Shown: in pieces, positions 12,579-22,948 of the stretch
Position numbering within the stretch: position 1 is the stretch's first letter
How the letters are laid out: every line of letters begins with the position of its first letter
Source: Rosellinia necatrix
Lineage: Eukaryota > Ascomycota > Sordariomycetes > Xylariales > Xylariaceae
Assembly: GCA_021209875.1 (NCBI GenBank)
Contig: JAGYVD010000002.1
Coordinates: forward strand, 1,488,001 to 1,552,000
Direction of reading: 5' to 3'
DNA: 64,000 bases
Made by a program: the position numbers and the translations under genes
Notes under the pieces: model-generated
What the model was told of the DNA's origin: nothing
The model's database searches: none
What the model saw: the letters and a program-made list of their open reading frames with translations, nothing else

Positions 12579-12599
12579 ATCATCATCATCATCATCATC
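12579..12599. repeat. CAT trinucleotide microsatellite
   Basis: A pure cat repeat of about seven units lies in intergenic DNA, flanked by further imperfect trinucleotides (gtcgtt, gttgtt). Confidence 0.8.
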
Positions 12600-13450
12600 G
12601 CCATCGTCGTTGTCGTCATTGTCGTTGTTGTTCTCGCCTGCACATGCATAATGATATCTCTATACTATCTCCGGCGGCAATCTATTACAAGTTATTCCCC
12701 ACCATTGCAGACATATCCTATAATGATGTGTGTATATATGTATGCATGTAGGCTGCTCGGAGTACTAGTACTTTACTTCCCGGTCTCTGGTGCTAAGCTG
12801 CTGACTTGGGAGATCTCATTGGCTAGCCTGGCTTAGTGCGTGGGAAGGATCTGTTGTTAATGCGGAGAACACGCTGCACCCCTTACCAGCAGCAGCGCCG
12901 AGCAGCACCGCAGACTTACCGCTCACCTGCAGTAGGTGTACCAATGAAAGCTTGGTATGGCATAAAGCCTCTCCCCCACTCCAAATTAACGTCCACCGTT
13001 GGACCCATTCAACGGCATGACCAACATGAATGTGCTTGGCTGTCGAACGAGGGCAAACCAATCAGCGGCGCGGAGTGCAGGGTCTCTACTCTATTGTGTT
13101 CCCATGGCCTCATCACGGCCCCCTCAAGGCATCTCCGTGGACACACGTTATTGAACGCCCGTCAGCGTAAGCTCCTCCCGCTAGCTACACGGCCACCAGC
13201 GATGCGCCAGCGATGTATGGTCAGGAACCAAAAACTCGGTCCGGCTCTCCCCCAGAGAGGGCAAGGCGCCCGTGGACAATGAATCTCGTAATAGAAGGAC
13301 GATCCCCTTTAGGTCCATTAGGTCCTTTAGGCCTCTTTGAGGTGGATCATCCGAGCGGGATACCTTGTTCATGGCCCCAGCAAGGGCACGCAATCAACCT
13401 CCACCGCTTACAAGCCCCGGGATGCCTCTCCCCTGAGCGAGGAGCGCGGG

Positions 13451-13598
13451 CCAATCTCTAATTTCCCAGTAGCGTGGTGGTCGGCTGGGGTGAAGATCGT
13501 CCCTCCTATTCTTTGTCCAGATAACCTATTAATACCTGGCACCCTCTGGTCCGACAGATGCTCGTTTCCTTTCTCTTCTCTTCAGCCCAACAGCCAAT
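13451..13598 (+). promoter_or_regulatory. CCAAT boxes and CT-rich leader before wall-protein gene
   Basis: CCAAT pentamers lie at 13451-13455 and 13594-13598 (another at 13058-13062). A CT-rich run (about 13565-13585) sits beside the second, roughly 150-190 bp before the ATG. In filamentous fungi CCAAT binds the HAP/NF-Y complex and CT-rich tracts mark strong promoters, which fits the highly biased codon use of the gene. Functional use is inferred. Confidence 0.45.
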
Positions 13599-13751
13599 CT
13601 GCAATAATCTGCTCCAGCTCTGACTTCGGTCGTCCACTCTTTTTTACAAACGCTCTCAAGCTCTTAGCTTTCAGCTACCACATTCGCTTTTATACCAAAG
13701 CCGCAGTTTAACTTAACCGTTTTACTCAACGAACAAATAAACTCAGCCAAG

Positions 13752-14615
13752 ATGCGTTACTCTACCGTTGCTCTCTTCGCCGGCGCCGCCATGGCCACTA
13801 GCACCGTCTACTCCACGGATGTTGTCACCATCACCTCGTGCGGCCCCGACGTCCCTGACTGCCCCGGCAACTCCTACCCTACCCAGGGAGGCTACCCCGT
13901 CGAGTCTTACCCTCCTGCTGAGACCACCAGCGAGGCCGCTCCCACCACCACCGCCTCGTACCCTGCTCAGGAGACCACCAGCGAGGCTGGTCCTACCGAG
14001 ACTCCCTCGTACCCCGCTGGTGAGGGCTACCCTACCGCCTCTTACCCCGGCGGTGAGGGCAGCACCACCAGCGAGGCTGCTCCTACCACCACCCCGTCTT
14101 ACCCCGGTGGCGAGGGCTACCCCACTGCCTCCTACCCTGGCGGCGGTGAGAGCTACCCTAGCTCTTCTGCTGAGACATCTCCCGGCTACACTGCCAGCTA
14201 CCCCGTCGGTGGCAGCAGCAGCTACAGCTCCTCGCCCTCTACCTACAGCTCTTACCCCTCTTACCCGGCTGCCTCGTCTTCTTCGTCCTACGAGGCCGTC
14301 CCCACGACTCTGAGCACCTCCTCGGCCCCTGCCGGCTACCCCTCCACCTCGGTGATCCCCATCACCTACACCACCTGCGTGCCCACCACCTCGGTCAGCT
14401 ACTCGACCGTGACCTACGCTCCCAGCAGCAGCAGCAGCAGCGTCTACGTGTCCGTCCCCGGCAGCTACCCCGTTCCCACCAACTACCCCACCGGTGGTTA
14501 CACTGCTACCCCCTACCCTACCGGTAGCCCCATCCCCACGGCCGGTGCCTCCACCATGGCCGGCTCTGCCTTCTTCGCCGCTGCTGCCGGTATTGCCGCT
14601 GTTCTCTTCGCTTAA
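13752..14615 (+). CDS. GPI-anchored Ser/Pro/Tyr-rich cell wall protein
   Basis: 287 residues in a single exon. Residues 1-15 (MRYSTVALFAGAAMA) form a signal peptide. Next comes the short conserved N-terminal block STVYSTDVVTITSCGPDVPDCP, typical of fungal wall proteins related to clock-controlled CCG-6-type proteins. Then come imperfect repeats of TTSEAAPTTT and SYPGGEGYPTA (about residues 55-140), a Ser-rich stretch, and a second conserved block ITYTTCVPTTSVSYSTVTYAP near residue 200. The C-terminus ends in a hydrophobic tail (SAFFAAAAGIAAVLFA) after small residues, the classical GPI-attachment signal. Codons are almost all C- or T-ending preferred fungal codons, suggesting high expression. 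Its role is probably structural in the wall and heavily O-mannosylated; the exact function is unknown. Confidence 0.9.
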   Translation: MRYSTVALFAGAAMATSTVYSTDVVTITSCGPDVPDCPGNSYPTQGGYPVESYPPAETTSEAAPTTTASYPAQETTSEAGPTETPSYPAGEGYPTASYPGGEGSTTSEAAPTTTPSYPGGEGYPTASYPGGGESYPSSSAETSPGYTASYPVGGSSSYSSSPSTYSSYPSYPAASSSSSYEAVPTTLSTSSAPAGYPSTSVIPITYTTCVPTTSVSYSTVTYAPSSSSSSVYVSVPGSYPVPTNYPTGGYTATPYPTGSPIPTAGASTMAGSAFFAAAAGIAAVLFA

Positions 14616-16754
14616 GCGCCTAAGCAAGCAACACAATGCTTAAACTAAAATTCCCTTGTTGATGACCTCTTATTTTTTGTTTGTGGAAACAAGCCCAGGA
14701 AAGCGGGCTTACGGCAACTAGCGATATCCGGGCTACTGCAACACGCGGCATAACCCGTGCTTGTGGTAAACCTAGTTTTGTGTATTTAATTTTCTAATTG
14801 TATCCCATGGTCAGGGTTTGGTTTGTCTCGAGTGGGTGAAGGGAACTTCGTCTGTTTGCAGGTCAAATCCCCGTGTGTCACAATCCAGTAGAAATCCGAA
14901 CATCTTTCTGAAAACGAATAATTATTATGCGCGAATAAGTGATTTGACCTGTGCGAACCAGCCATTGGTTGCATGGTTCGCAATAAACATTCGGGGGTAA
15001 TATGTTTCAGGCCCTGGTTTGGTCGGTCGTTTGCCCCGGAAATCAGGTGGGTCTGTCTTTCTCCTATGCCCCTGTCGATCGGCCCCTCACATGGCTATTA
15101 ATTTCCGCGCAACCCCTCTGCCTTACTTCAATCGGCATGTGTTCTGTTGCCACCCTTTCATGACTCGCTTTTTGAAATCAGTTTTTCGCCGCCCGACGTT
15201 TCGCCTCAATCGGTGAGCGGAATAAGGCAAATGACGAATAGAGATTCCCTCGCCCGCTCGTAGTAGCACATACCTCAAAAAATTAAATAAATAAAATACC
15301 GACACCCCCCCCAGGCTTAGCACACGCATATAGTCATGTATGCCGTATATATGCGAGCATATAGTGTGATATTCATAGGTGGTGTGGCGTGGGAACAAAC
15401 GAACCGCTTCATTGGCGTCACATCGCATTGCAGTTTGATTCCCTGGGGCACGTGTCTCAATTCACATGCCCGAACTGGAAACCCACGAACGCAAACGCAT
15501 CCCAAAAATAGCCCGTTTGTCGTGCCAATCATGATCAAAATAAAATTCAACAAGCGGCGCCAACAAGACGAGACAACGTTACACCAATCTTCCTTTGTAG
15601 TCCCTTGACAGCCTAGCGGAATATAAAAAATAAAATAAAGAAAGCCCCAACAGCAGTCCGCTATTCGAAATGAAGACCAGGAACTCGTATTTTCGGCAAA
15701 ACGCGTCACGCCAGCTACCCAACCCATCCATTAATATGGACGTATTTCGGTGTTTCTATATTTTTGGTGACATACGTTGTATAAATCAAACCTCCGCCTC
15801 TGCACCGACGTAAGCGCTATGGGTTATCAGGGCTACCGAAGTCCACTGTGGATATTTCAAATATGGATTACATAGATTGCCAACAGACGAACATATGATG
15901 TCATATCTCAGGTAAATTATAACCCGCCGTGCCGGAGCCGAGGGTATCCCTAGGCTTGGTTGCGTGCGTAATACACTACATAGATAAAGGCGCGGATGTA
16001 GATACCCTGATGGCCAGTGCCGCAGTAATAACGTCCAGCAGAGGCCAGTGAAGATCGGGACCTACAGTTGCCGATTCGAGTGTGCGAGCCCCTTTCCTAG
16101 GAGGCATTCCAGCCGTCGCGAAATAGAGATATGGCCCGACACGAGAAGATTCGACCTTGTACTTAACCGCCCTTAACGAACTTGAAGACGGAATTAGAGC
16201 CGAATCACTAGCATCGCTCAATTGGCATACTTCTTGATTGAGTCAAGCGATTACGGTACTGGTTAGTATTGTTTAGTGGATACCTAGGTAGAAGCTTCAC
16301 TTGTTGCCGCACATAGTTGTTTATGTTCAAATCCATCTCCATCCCGCCCGGACTGGGAATGCTTAATAGCCATTGATCGATCGGGTGCCTCGTGATGGAG
16401 CTGGCAGATACGGTTTATACACTTTGTGGCTGGTCAACCTACAAAGGACCCCGGCCAGGATGTCCGCCTTCAAAAAAAAAAAAAAAAAAAAAATAATATA
16501 GGTACGGGTATGTAGACATAAAGCCTTTCTGTGGTGGCATGCGGCGGGGAGCCGGACCTCAGCAAACTGCGACGCCTATGGTTTCTATACTAAGCACGCC
16601 CTTTAGCTTGGCAGGTAGCAGTAATAACAACATAGCCGTGCCTGCCCCGGCAGCAATAACAGCATGGCTGTACCTGCCCCAGCCATGCTAGAATCCCACT
16701 GGAAGGGACCACCTGCTCGACGGGATCTTTCATAAGCTGCCACCATGTACCTAA
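14616..16754. other. Spacer between wall protein and RBR ligase
   Basis: No credible gene was seen. It contains the wall-protein 3' region, AT-rich patches (15.2-15.8 kb), a 22-base A run at about 16473-16494 and small unrelated frames. The right end should contain the 3' untranslated region of the minus-strand RBR gene. Confidence 0.55.
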
Positions 16755-18307
16755 TTAATGTTCTCGACAGGATCCCCAGACGCCACCACAGACATAACAG
16801 AACTCTCCGCCGCATCTACATGTCATGTGGCTACACCCCGATCTCCTCTCGACCATGTTATTACAGCTAGGGCACCGTCTCCACCCATTTCTTGTTGCGA
16901 AGGAGACCGCCTGCTGCATGCCGACGTCCTGTGGGCAGATCCCAGCGTGGGCGGCATTCCGACAGATCCTACATGTCCTCGACCGACACGCGCGACAGTC
17001 CGCGATGTCCGGCCCCTGGTACCGCGCCGGCGGCACGAAGGCCGTGCAGGCCCTATTCGAGCAATAGACGGGGTTCGGCGTCGCCAATTCCAAGAGCAGG
17101 AGTCTATACCGCCCCCGAAAGTCCTCCGTAGCGGAAGGGCACAGATCGACCGGAACCTCCTGGAGACAGCAGCGAAACGGCCGACGGCTATCTAGGGCAT
17201 TCTGGAGAGCGGCTTGTTTTTGGGTTTTCACGAGTCAATCCAATGGCGTCGCTTCATGCGGCACAATACGGAGGCGTGGGAGAGCTTACTTTGGAGATCT
17301 TCGTGGCAATACCAGTGCGTGCAGGGCGCCTGGACCATGGAGCTCATATCCTCCTCTTCCATGCAGACTGCACATTCTTTGAGACGTTCCCGGCGAATCC
17401 GCTCTCTCTCTTCCGCCTCTTTCCGGGCCCGTAATTTCGCCTCTTCGATTCGGGCCTCTGCCTCCATATGCTGAGCAAGCATTCTATCCCACTCTAGGAG
17501 ACGTTCCCGACGGGCTCGCTCTCTCTCTTCCGCCTGTCTTTCAGCCCGCATTTGTGCCTCCATATGCTCAGCGAGCATTCTATCCTGCTCTATCCGCCAT
17601 CTCCTTTCCGCTTCTTCCTGGGCCAGCATCCGTGCTTCTTCTATTATGGTCTCTGCCTCCATATGCTCAGCCAGCATTCTATCCCGTTCTATCCGTTCTC
17701 TCTCTTCCGCCTCTTTCAGGGCCCGTGTTTCTGCCTCTGCGACTATGGCCACTGCCTCCATATACTCGACGAGCATCCTATCCTGCTCCAGTTGTCTCTG
17801 CCGTATAGCTTCATCTCTCATTCGAGCCATAGACTCTCTTGTGGACTCTCTCGTGGCCTCTTTTCGTGCTAATTCAGCAACTCTTTCTTCTTCCTCTATT
17901 GCTCGACGAGTCTCAAACTCCAATAGTATCCGCTCAAATTCATCCGTCTGCTGCTGACGCCGAGTTTCTTCTCGCTCTCGTCCTACCCTCCCAATTAACT
18001 CGCGAAGCCGCCGCATTGTTCTCAACTGTTCATGTCCGCGCTCTCTTATCGCAAGAGCCTCTGCTTTTGCATGGTTTATTAGCCGATTTTGTGCTTGTTT
18101 CACCGCTTCGAGTCGCTCGTTTGTATTTGGAGACAGCACCGATTCTTCTGGGGGCCGAGGGGTAGTAAAAGCTTCCGGATAGTCGACATCTCCGCTAGCA
18201 GGTGAGTCTTTGATTGGATCAGATCGTGGAAGAACCGAAACACTCCGCTGCCGATGCTGGCGCGCATCTTTTGGACGGATGACCTGGCATTCGACCTCCA
18301 TAAACAA
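16755..18307 (-). CDS. RBR (RING-IBR-RING) E3 ubiquitin ligase with coiled-coil repeats
   Basis: Exons are 18307..17290 and 17212..16755, with a 77-bp intron (GTAAGC donor, AAG acceptor), giving 491 residues. Residues 65-310 are strongly charged, predicted coiled coil. They contain four copies of a DRMLAEHMEA motif at about 176, 209, 242 and 274, a 33-residue period. RING1 starts CAVC (Cys312, Cys315, Cys329, His331, Cys334 and later Cys354/355, Cys364). The IBR has Cys390, 395, 412, 415, 420, 423, His428 and Cys432. RING2/Rcat is CPSC...GCSHMTCRC...CYVC with Cys466 in the position of the catalytic Cys. In this family ubiquitin passes through that Cys to substrate. The protein ends right after RING2. 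The start is uncertain: a GTATGAG donor-like site at 18340 and an AG at 18296 could join an upstream open frame (about 18341-18512) in phase. Substrate unknown. Confidence 0.85.
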
Positions 18308-19031
18308 TGAGGCGGTTAGGCGTGCGGTGAAAACTCATACCATAGAAACAGTGCAACGCTTGCCCAGCTCGTATCTCGGGGAGCAGGAAAGTATCTCGGC
18401 GCCGACAATGGGATTCAAGCTGCAGTTTGTACGTGCAACGACCGGAGATGCACAATCAAGGTAAGTCTTGCATGGATCGAAGAAGACCTGACAACCACTC
18501 GAGATACGGGGCCGTCAGCCTCGTTTGGTAATATATCCCCAAAACCGGTTTGAGATACCTGCTACATACATGTTTACCGGTGGAATAGGTTAACGGCAAG
18601 GGGCTTTTACTTACCCCTATAACTATTTATTAACACAGAATTTTTGTCTGCTAGCCTATTTGCTGTTTTGTATATTTCAAGCTGGGAACCCTTGCTGCTT
18701 TAGGAGTAAATGGCTGAGGTGGGAAAGCAGGGGGCTGCCGAAGGCTTGTCGGAAATCCTTCACAGTATGTATACTACCCCTCTCTATCACACAGGCTAAT
18801 GCCATTGGGAACGCTTGTTGGCAGAAAGCATCTAGATCTGGCTGTTGCGCTGCGCATAAGCGCTACACTAAGGAACCATCACGCGGCGCCAATCGAGAAA
18901 TCAAGGCTGGCTACTACGTTGCAAAGCTGGATTGGACGCCCTGATGTATGCCCCTACTTAAGAACGCCACGTTTCGTTAAGCGATGACAGATAAATGCCT
19001 ACCGATGTAGCCGTACCTTGGAGGGTTAAGT
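18308..19031. other. Divergent intergenic region between RBR ligase and glycine-repeat gene
   Basis: About 720 bp separate the two head-to-head starts, less if the RBR gene has an upstream exon. The region probably holds both promoters. No CCAAT pair or clear TATA box was identified; no additional gene is convincing. Confidence 0.5.
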
Positions 19032-22000
19032 ATGAACCCACAAGATCGAAGTTCTCTTCCTACTCTCGCCGATTATGCATCCCCATGTTTTGTGCTGAAG
19101 ATGAATGTGAAACTCTCAGTTGATGGCCAAGACGGGGAACTCGTAGCTCAGAGCACTGGGCTACTAGATTCTAAGACTTGTAGCGATCGTCAGTTACAAC
19201 TCTATGACCAGGTATGTCATGGACCCCGGGCGGTGTGCCCACGCAGTATAACTTTGCTGTTATCATAGACCCCTCCTCATTATTTTGGCGCAGAAGGGGT
19301 TAAATATAGTGTTCTGACTCTACGCAGAGCGTAGAGTACGCGCGCAACGGGCGTCCCGGGATAAACGCCCGACGGTCGGTACCTGGATCGGCGGCCGGTC
19401 ACCTTTCAGTGCAGATTGTCGAGTCTCCAGTAATAAAAGGCGGTATTCGCGCAATAGTTCTTGCGTCTCAGAGCTCGCACGTGCTTCCTTCGTCCTTAGA
19501 TATCCCAGCAGGCCGAGATTTACTCCTCACTGCGATCGGCGGCAAGGGTGAAAACGGTGTGGATGGTGAAGACGGAGGCGACGGGCGGAACGGGATCAAC
19601 GGGGTGGATGCATCAGAGACCTCAGTGGCCACGGTACGAGCGTATAATTCGTACATTGCTTCATTCTCAGCTGATAACAAGAGAGCCAGGTTCTGGTGGA
19701 GGCCATGGCGGCGAGTTCGTTGTCCTCAATATTATATGACTTTGGCGAGTAGCTAATCACCTAGGCAGTGCTGGACACGGTAGCAATGGCGGAGATGGCG
19801 GAGACGGCGGTACCATAGAGATCGTTGTACACGAAGATCAAGCACATCTTCTCATGGCAGTCAAATGGGACCTGTCCGGCGGGAAAGGTGGTCAGCCCGG
19901 TAGACATGGCCGGCCAGGTCGGGGCGGAAAAGGAGGGAAAGGAGGGAAGGGATACGAATGGTATGTCTGCTGCTCGACATAACGGGAACGGGAATACTCA
20001 CCACTACGGCACAGGGAACAGCGCGATGGCTATGTTTATAGCTGCACCACTCGCTGTCTCGGGCCTGATGCGACCACTAACTCCAGCAGTTCATTTCGTT
20101 ACAAATCGATAGCGGACATGTGCCAGTAAGACCCTAGACCACTCCTGAAACACTGTCTCTAACATGTCCTATCTGCTCGGTATAGTGATCTAGCGCCCTC
20201 ACAAGTCGCCGCTACGGCAGTGGTTCGGACTACAACGAGACTGCAGGAATTAAGCAGACAGCAGGTGAGTGCTGGTGCGTGTAGATGTCATGGCGGACAG
20301 GGACACTGCACTGGCTGCGACAGCCATCCTGTGATTCAGAAACACAGGCAAGTTGAAGGTTTGGATGGGTTGAATGGCCATTCTGGTAAACCAGTTACAA
20401 GTGTTCTTCACGGCGGCGTAGACGGTCTTCGGGGCGATGTAACAATTGTTGTACAGAAGCCGGATGGAAGCCAACAAGAGTACAGCTCTCTGTATAGTCT
20501 TGCGCTCACGGATTTTGATGTCGAAGATGAGAACGGAGACGGAATTTTCGAACCCGGCGAACATCTATTTCTTCGACGAATCATAGTTCGGAACTCCGGT
20601 ATGTTCTGGTGTACCATTGCTTACCTTGCATACTAACTCAACTGTCTATAGGAGGAATGCCCTCTCCAACGCGCCCTATACAACTAAGCCTGGTTGAATC
20701 AGATTGGTTCAAGATGGTAGATGGACATGACGGTCGGACTTTTATACCCCCAATGAGAGAGGGGTCATCAGTCACTATTGATGGTCCCATCAAATTACGA
20801 ATCCGGGAACGAGAAGAGCACGAGATTCCAGAAACGGGGGCTTTATTCAAGTGTCAAGAAGCCATTCACCTTAATGCGATCATGCCTTGGATAGAAAGGG
20901 AAATTTCGAATTTCGAATTCAATAAAATGGTTGAGATCAAATATCCCTGTGAGCTAAGAAACTTTCAAGCTTTGGCTACAGTAGCTCAAGGGTCACAGAG
21001 TAAACTGTTGTTTGAGGTATGCATCTTGATACACGCGGCTTCTTGTATTCTGGAGCTGCTAACAGTAATAAAGGTTTACAACCATGGAAATATCCCAATC
21101 GGTCCCCACGGGGATAACTCGCGGGTTATTGAGATTGATATCTCGTTCCCTGCAGCCTTTGGGGAGCTCGAATCGGAATCTGATCAGTGGCGTGAATCCA
21201 TTACTATTGCTCCCGGTGATATCCGGGGTAGCGGGAGCTTGGTACTAGGACGGCAGCTTCGTGTCCACAAGGACGCCCAGAGTTATCAGCATGTTGCGGC
21301 CTTATTCAAGCTCTATCTCGGGAAACCAAAACAAAGTGGATTTGATAGCCAAGACGAAGTCAATCTTGTCCACGTCGTTGAGATCAGTATGCAAGTGTCT
21401 GATCACTACACTTGCCACCCCGATGCGTCTTTCCTCTTGGTAACCAACTCTAAAACGGGGGACAAGAGAGCCCAGTCAATACGTCGGTTCGTTAACAACT
21501 CCCTTGGAATGGAGATCGACACGTGGAATATATCACTTTACGCCGGTCTTTACCGGAGGGACGAGGATTCTGGCGCCATGAAGAATGTTTTGTCCAGATA
21601 TCACGGGAAAACGATCATATTCTTGGGGAATCGGTTCGATTTCTTTAGCCAAGGTAGAAAGAACATCTTCGATATATGCGACCCAGAAATTATTGCCACT
21701 GCTGTTACTAACAATACTAACCTTCTGTTTCTGGATACACCGGATTTTGAACCTCACAAGAAACTCATAAACGAGATCCTTTTCTGGCCTAGCGAGCCCA
21801 TTTCTGGTACGCGAGCCAACATTGGTCAATCACATCAATTCCAGGGCGTACCAGACTTTGTCACATCAATAACACAGCAGAAGCAGTATCATCATCCCAG
21901 TCATGAGAGGTATGTCATAACGTTGCCTAAGAAGTGGCACCAAATAGCTCCGAGGCCAGAGACCCTAGCAAAGGAAGTCGTAAAGCAGCTTCGGCGAAAG

Positions 22001-22948
22001 CTCCCCACGGAGAGATTTCTCGTCACCTCCCATTTGTCGAGTCCCCAAGACATTTTTGTCACCACTGGGATCCCACACTACAACTCGATCGCCGCCTTAG
22101 AACGACAAGCAGAATCGAAGAACATAATTGACACGTCGGCGTCTGATGGGCTCCCCCCCATTGAAGGCTACATGATCGTGGAAGCTATTGCGTTGCACCA
22201 CAGAGTAGGCCTGCTCTGGGACACGGCGGCGGGATCCGTTAGCAACGTCAACGTCGTCGCCTTTCGCTCGCAATTTGCTATCAAGGCCCTTACTATTTCA
22301 CTGATAAAAACAACACATCGTGAAGTCGAATTGCTGTTGCGCGAGGCACCATGGCCAGACAAACTGCTACCGTCAAATTCATCGAAGTATTGCTCGGAAG
22401 AATTGAAACCCTTGTTCGCCTCTCACCTTCCCACGCTTCACACCATTCTGTTTCATCCGCAAGCATTGGATCCGGCCGTAGTTGTCAGTGATAACGTCAA
22501 GTTAATCCTAATCTACGCGCTTGCCGCTACACGGCCGCAATCGAAGCAGCAAGTTGTTGCACAAGTGCTCACGCCTACCCATACCCGTCGCCAGAAGACA
22601 TACACTCTCCTCAAGACTGGAATTACCATTCTTTTGAGAAATAAAGGTTTCACGGATATTCAGTTGTCGGACTTCTTCTCTGTAGTCGGCCAGGTGCACA
22701 CGTTGGGCAACTCGATGAAGCGAAACACGAGCGCAGCAGTTTTACGGATGGTTGCAGACTTTACCAAACAGAGCGAGCACTCTGTAGTAAAAGGGAAACA
22801 GGATGCCACCGACCTAGTACGCAGTTCGTCGTATATTTCCCCCGGAGATTGGGATAGTAGAGCAGCAACCGCAAGTGAACGGTCTAAGAAGGTAATGGAA
22901 GAAGCGAATAAAGCAAGAAAGATGCTCAGGAGAATGCTAGTGTCATGA
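19032..22948 (+). CDS. Large glycine-repeat protein of unknown function (DUF7932-like)
   Basis: Multi-exon gene, about 1.1-1.2 thousand residues. Exons supported by good sites are 19032..19211, 19328..19633 (or ..19689), about 19765..19960, 20015..20125, 20186..20598, 20652..21016 and 21074..22948. The part between 19634 and 19768 is ambiguous. Residues after exon 1 carry a collagen-like, Gly-rich array (GGKGENGVDGEDGGDG, later GHGSNGGDGGDGG and GGKGGQPGRHGRPGRGG). Then come a Cys-containing stretch (WEQRDGYVYSCTTRC), a second Gly segment, a Ca-loop-like motif DENGDGIFEPGEH near 20520, and a long alpha/beta C-terminal region including RAQSIRRFVNNSLG and GKTIIFLGNRFDFFS, ending in a basic helix. 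It recalls fungal proteins annotated with DUF7932, from memory only. No signal peptide or membrane span is seen. It lies head to head with the RBR ligase. Real gene: confident; function unknown. Confidence 0.75.

Larger units (their letters stand above)
9042..13751. other. 4.7-kb gene-poor block
   Basis: No convincing gene was found on either strand. Just left of 9130 there are gcttgctt/gcgtgctt repeats in the LOS1 upstream region. Further right come CTACGTA/TAGGTA motifs (9660-9730, 10830, 12110, 12280), a 23-base T run (about 11108-11130), AT-rich DNA at 10.9-12.3 kb and a CAT microsatellite at 12579. The last 700 bp are GC-richer and contain three CCAAT pentamers, and probably hold the promoter of the wall-protein gene. 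Longest frames (up to about 150 codons near 12.8-13.5 kb) show no domain, no conserved motif and no splice continuity. Confidence 0.55.

Noticed and set aside
12816..13711. Overlapping frames of 80-150 codons on both strands before the wall-protein gene
   Set aside because: GC-richer promoter DNA; no motif shared with any family and frames disagree with each other.
13743..14636. 297-codon frame on the minus strand over the wall-protein gene
   Set aside because: Gly/Arg/Val-rich mirror of the repetitive + strand gene, which has a signal peptide, conserved blocks and a GPI signal.
14810..14885. tRNA-like stretch with caggtcaaatcccc
   Set aside because: The B box is imperfect, and no T stem, acceptor pairing or A box could be folded.
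17552..18165. Several + strand frames of 80-110 codons opposite the RBR coiled coil
   Set aside because: Repetitive shadows of the DRMLAEHMEA repeats on the coding strand.
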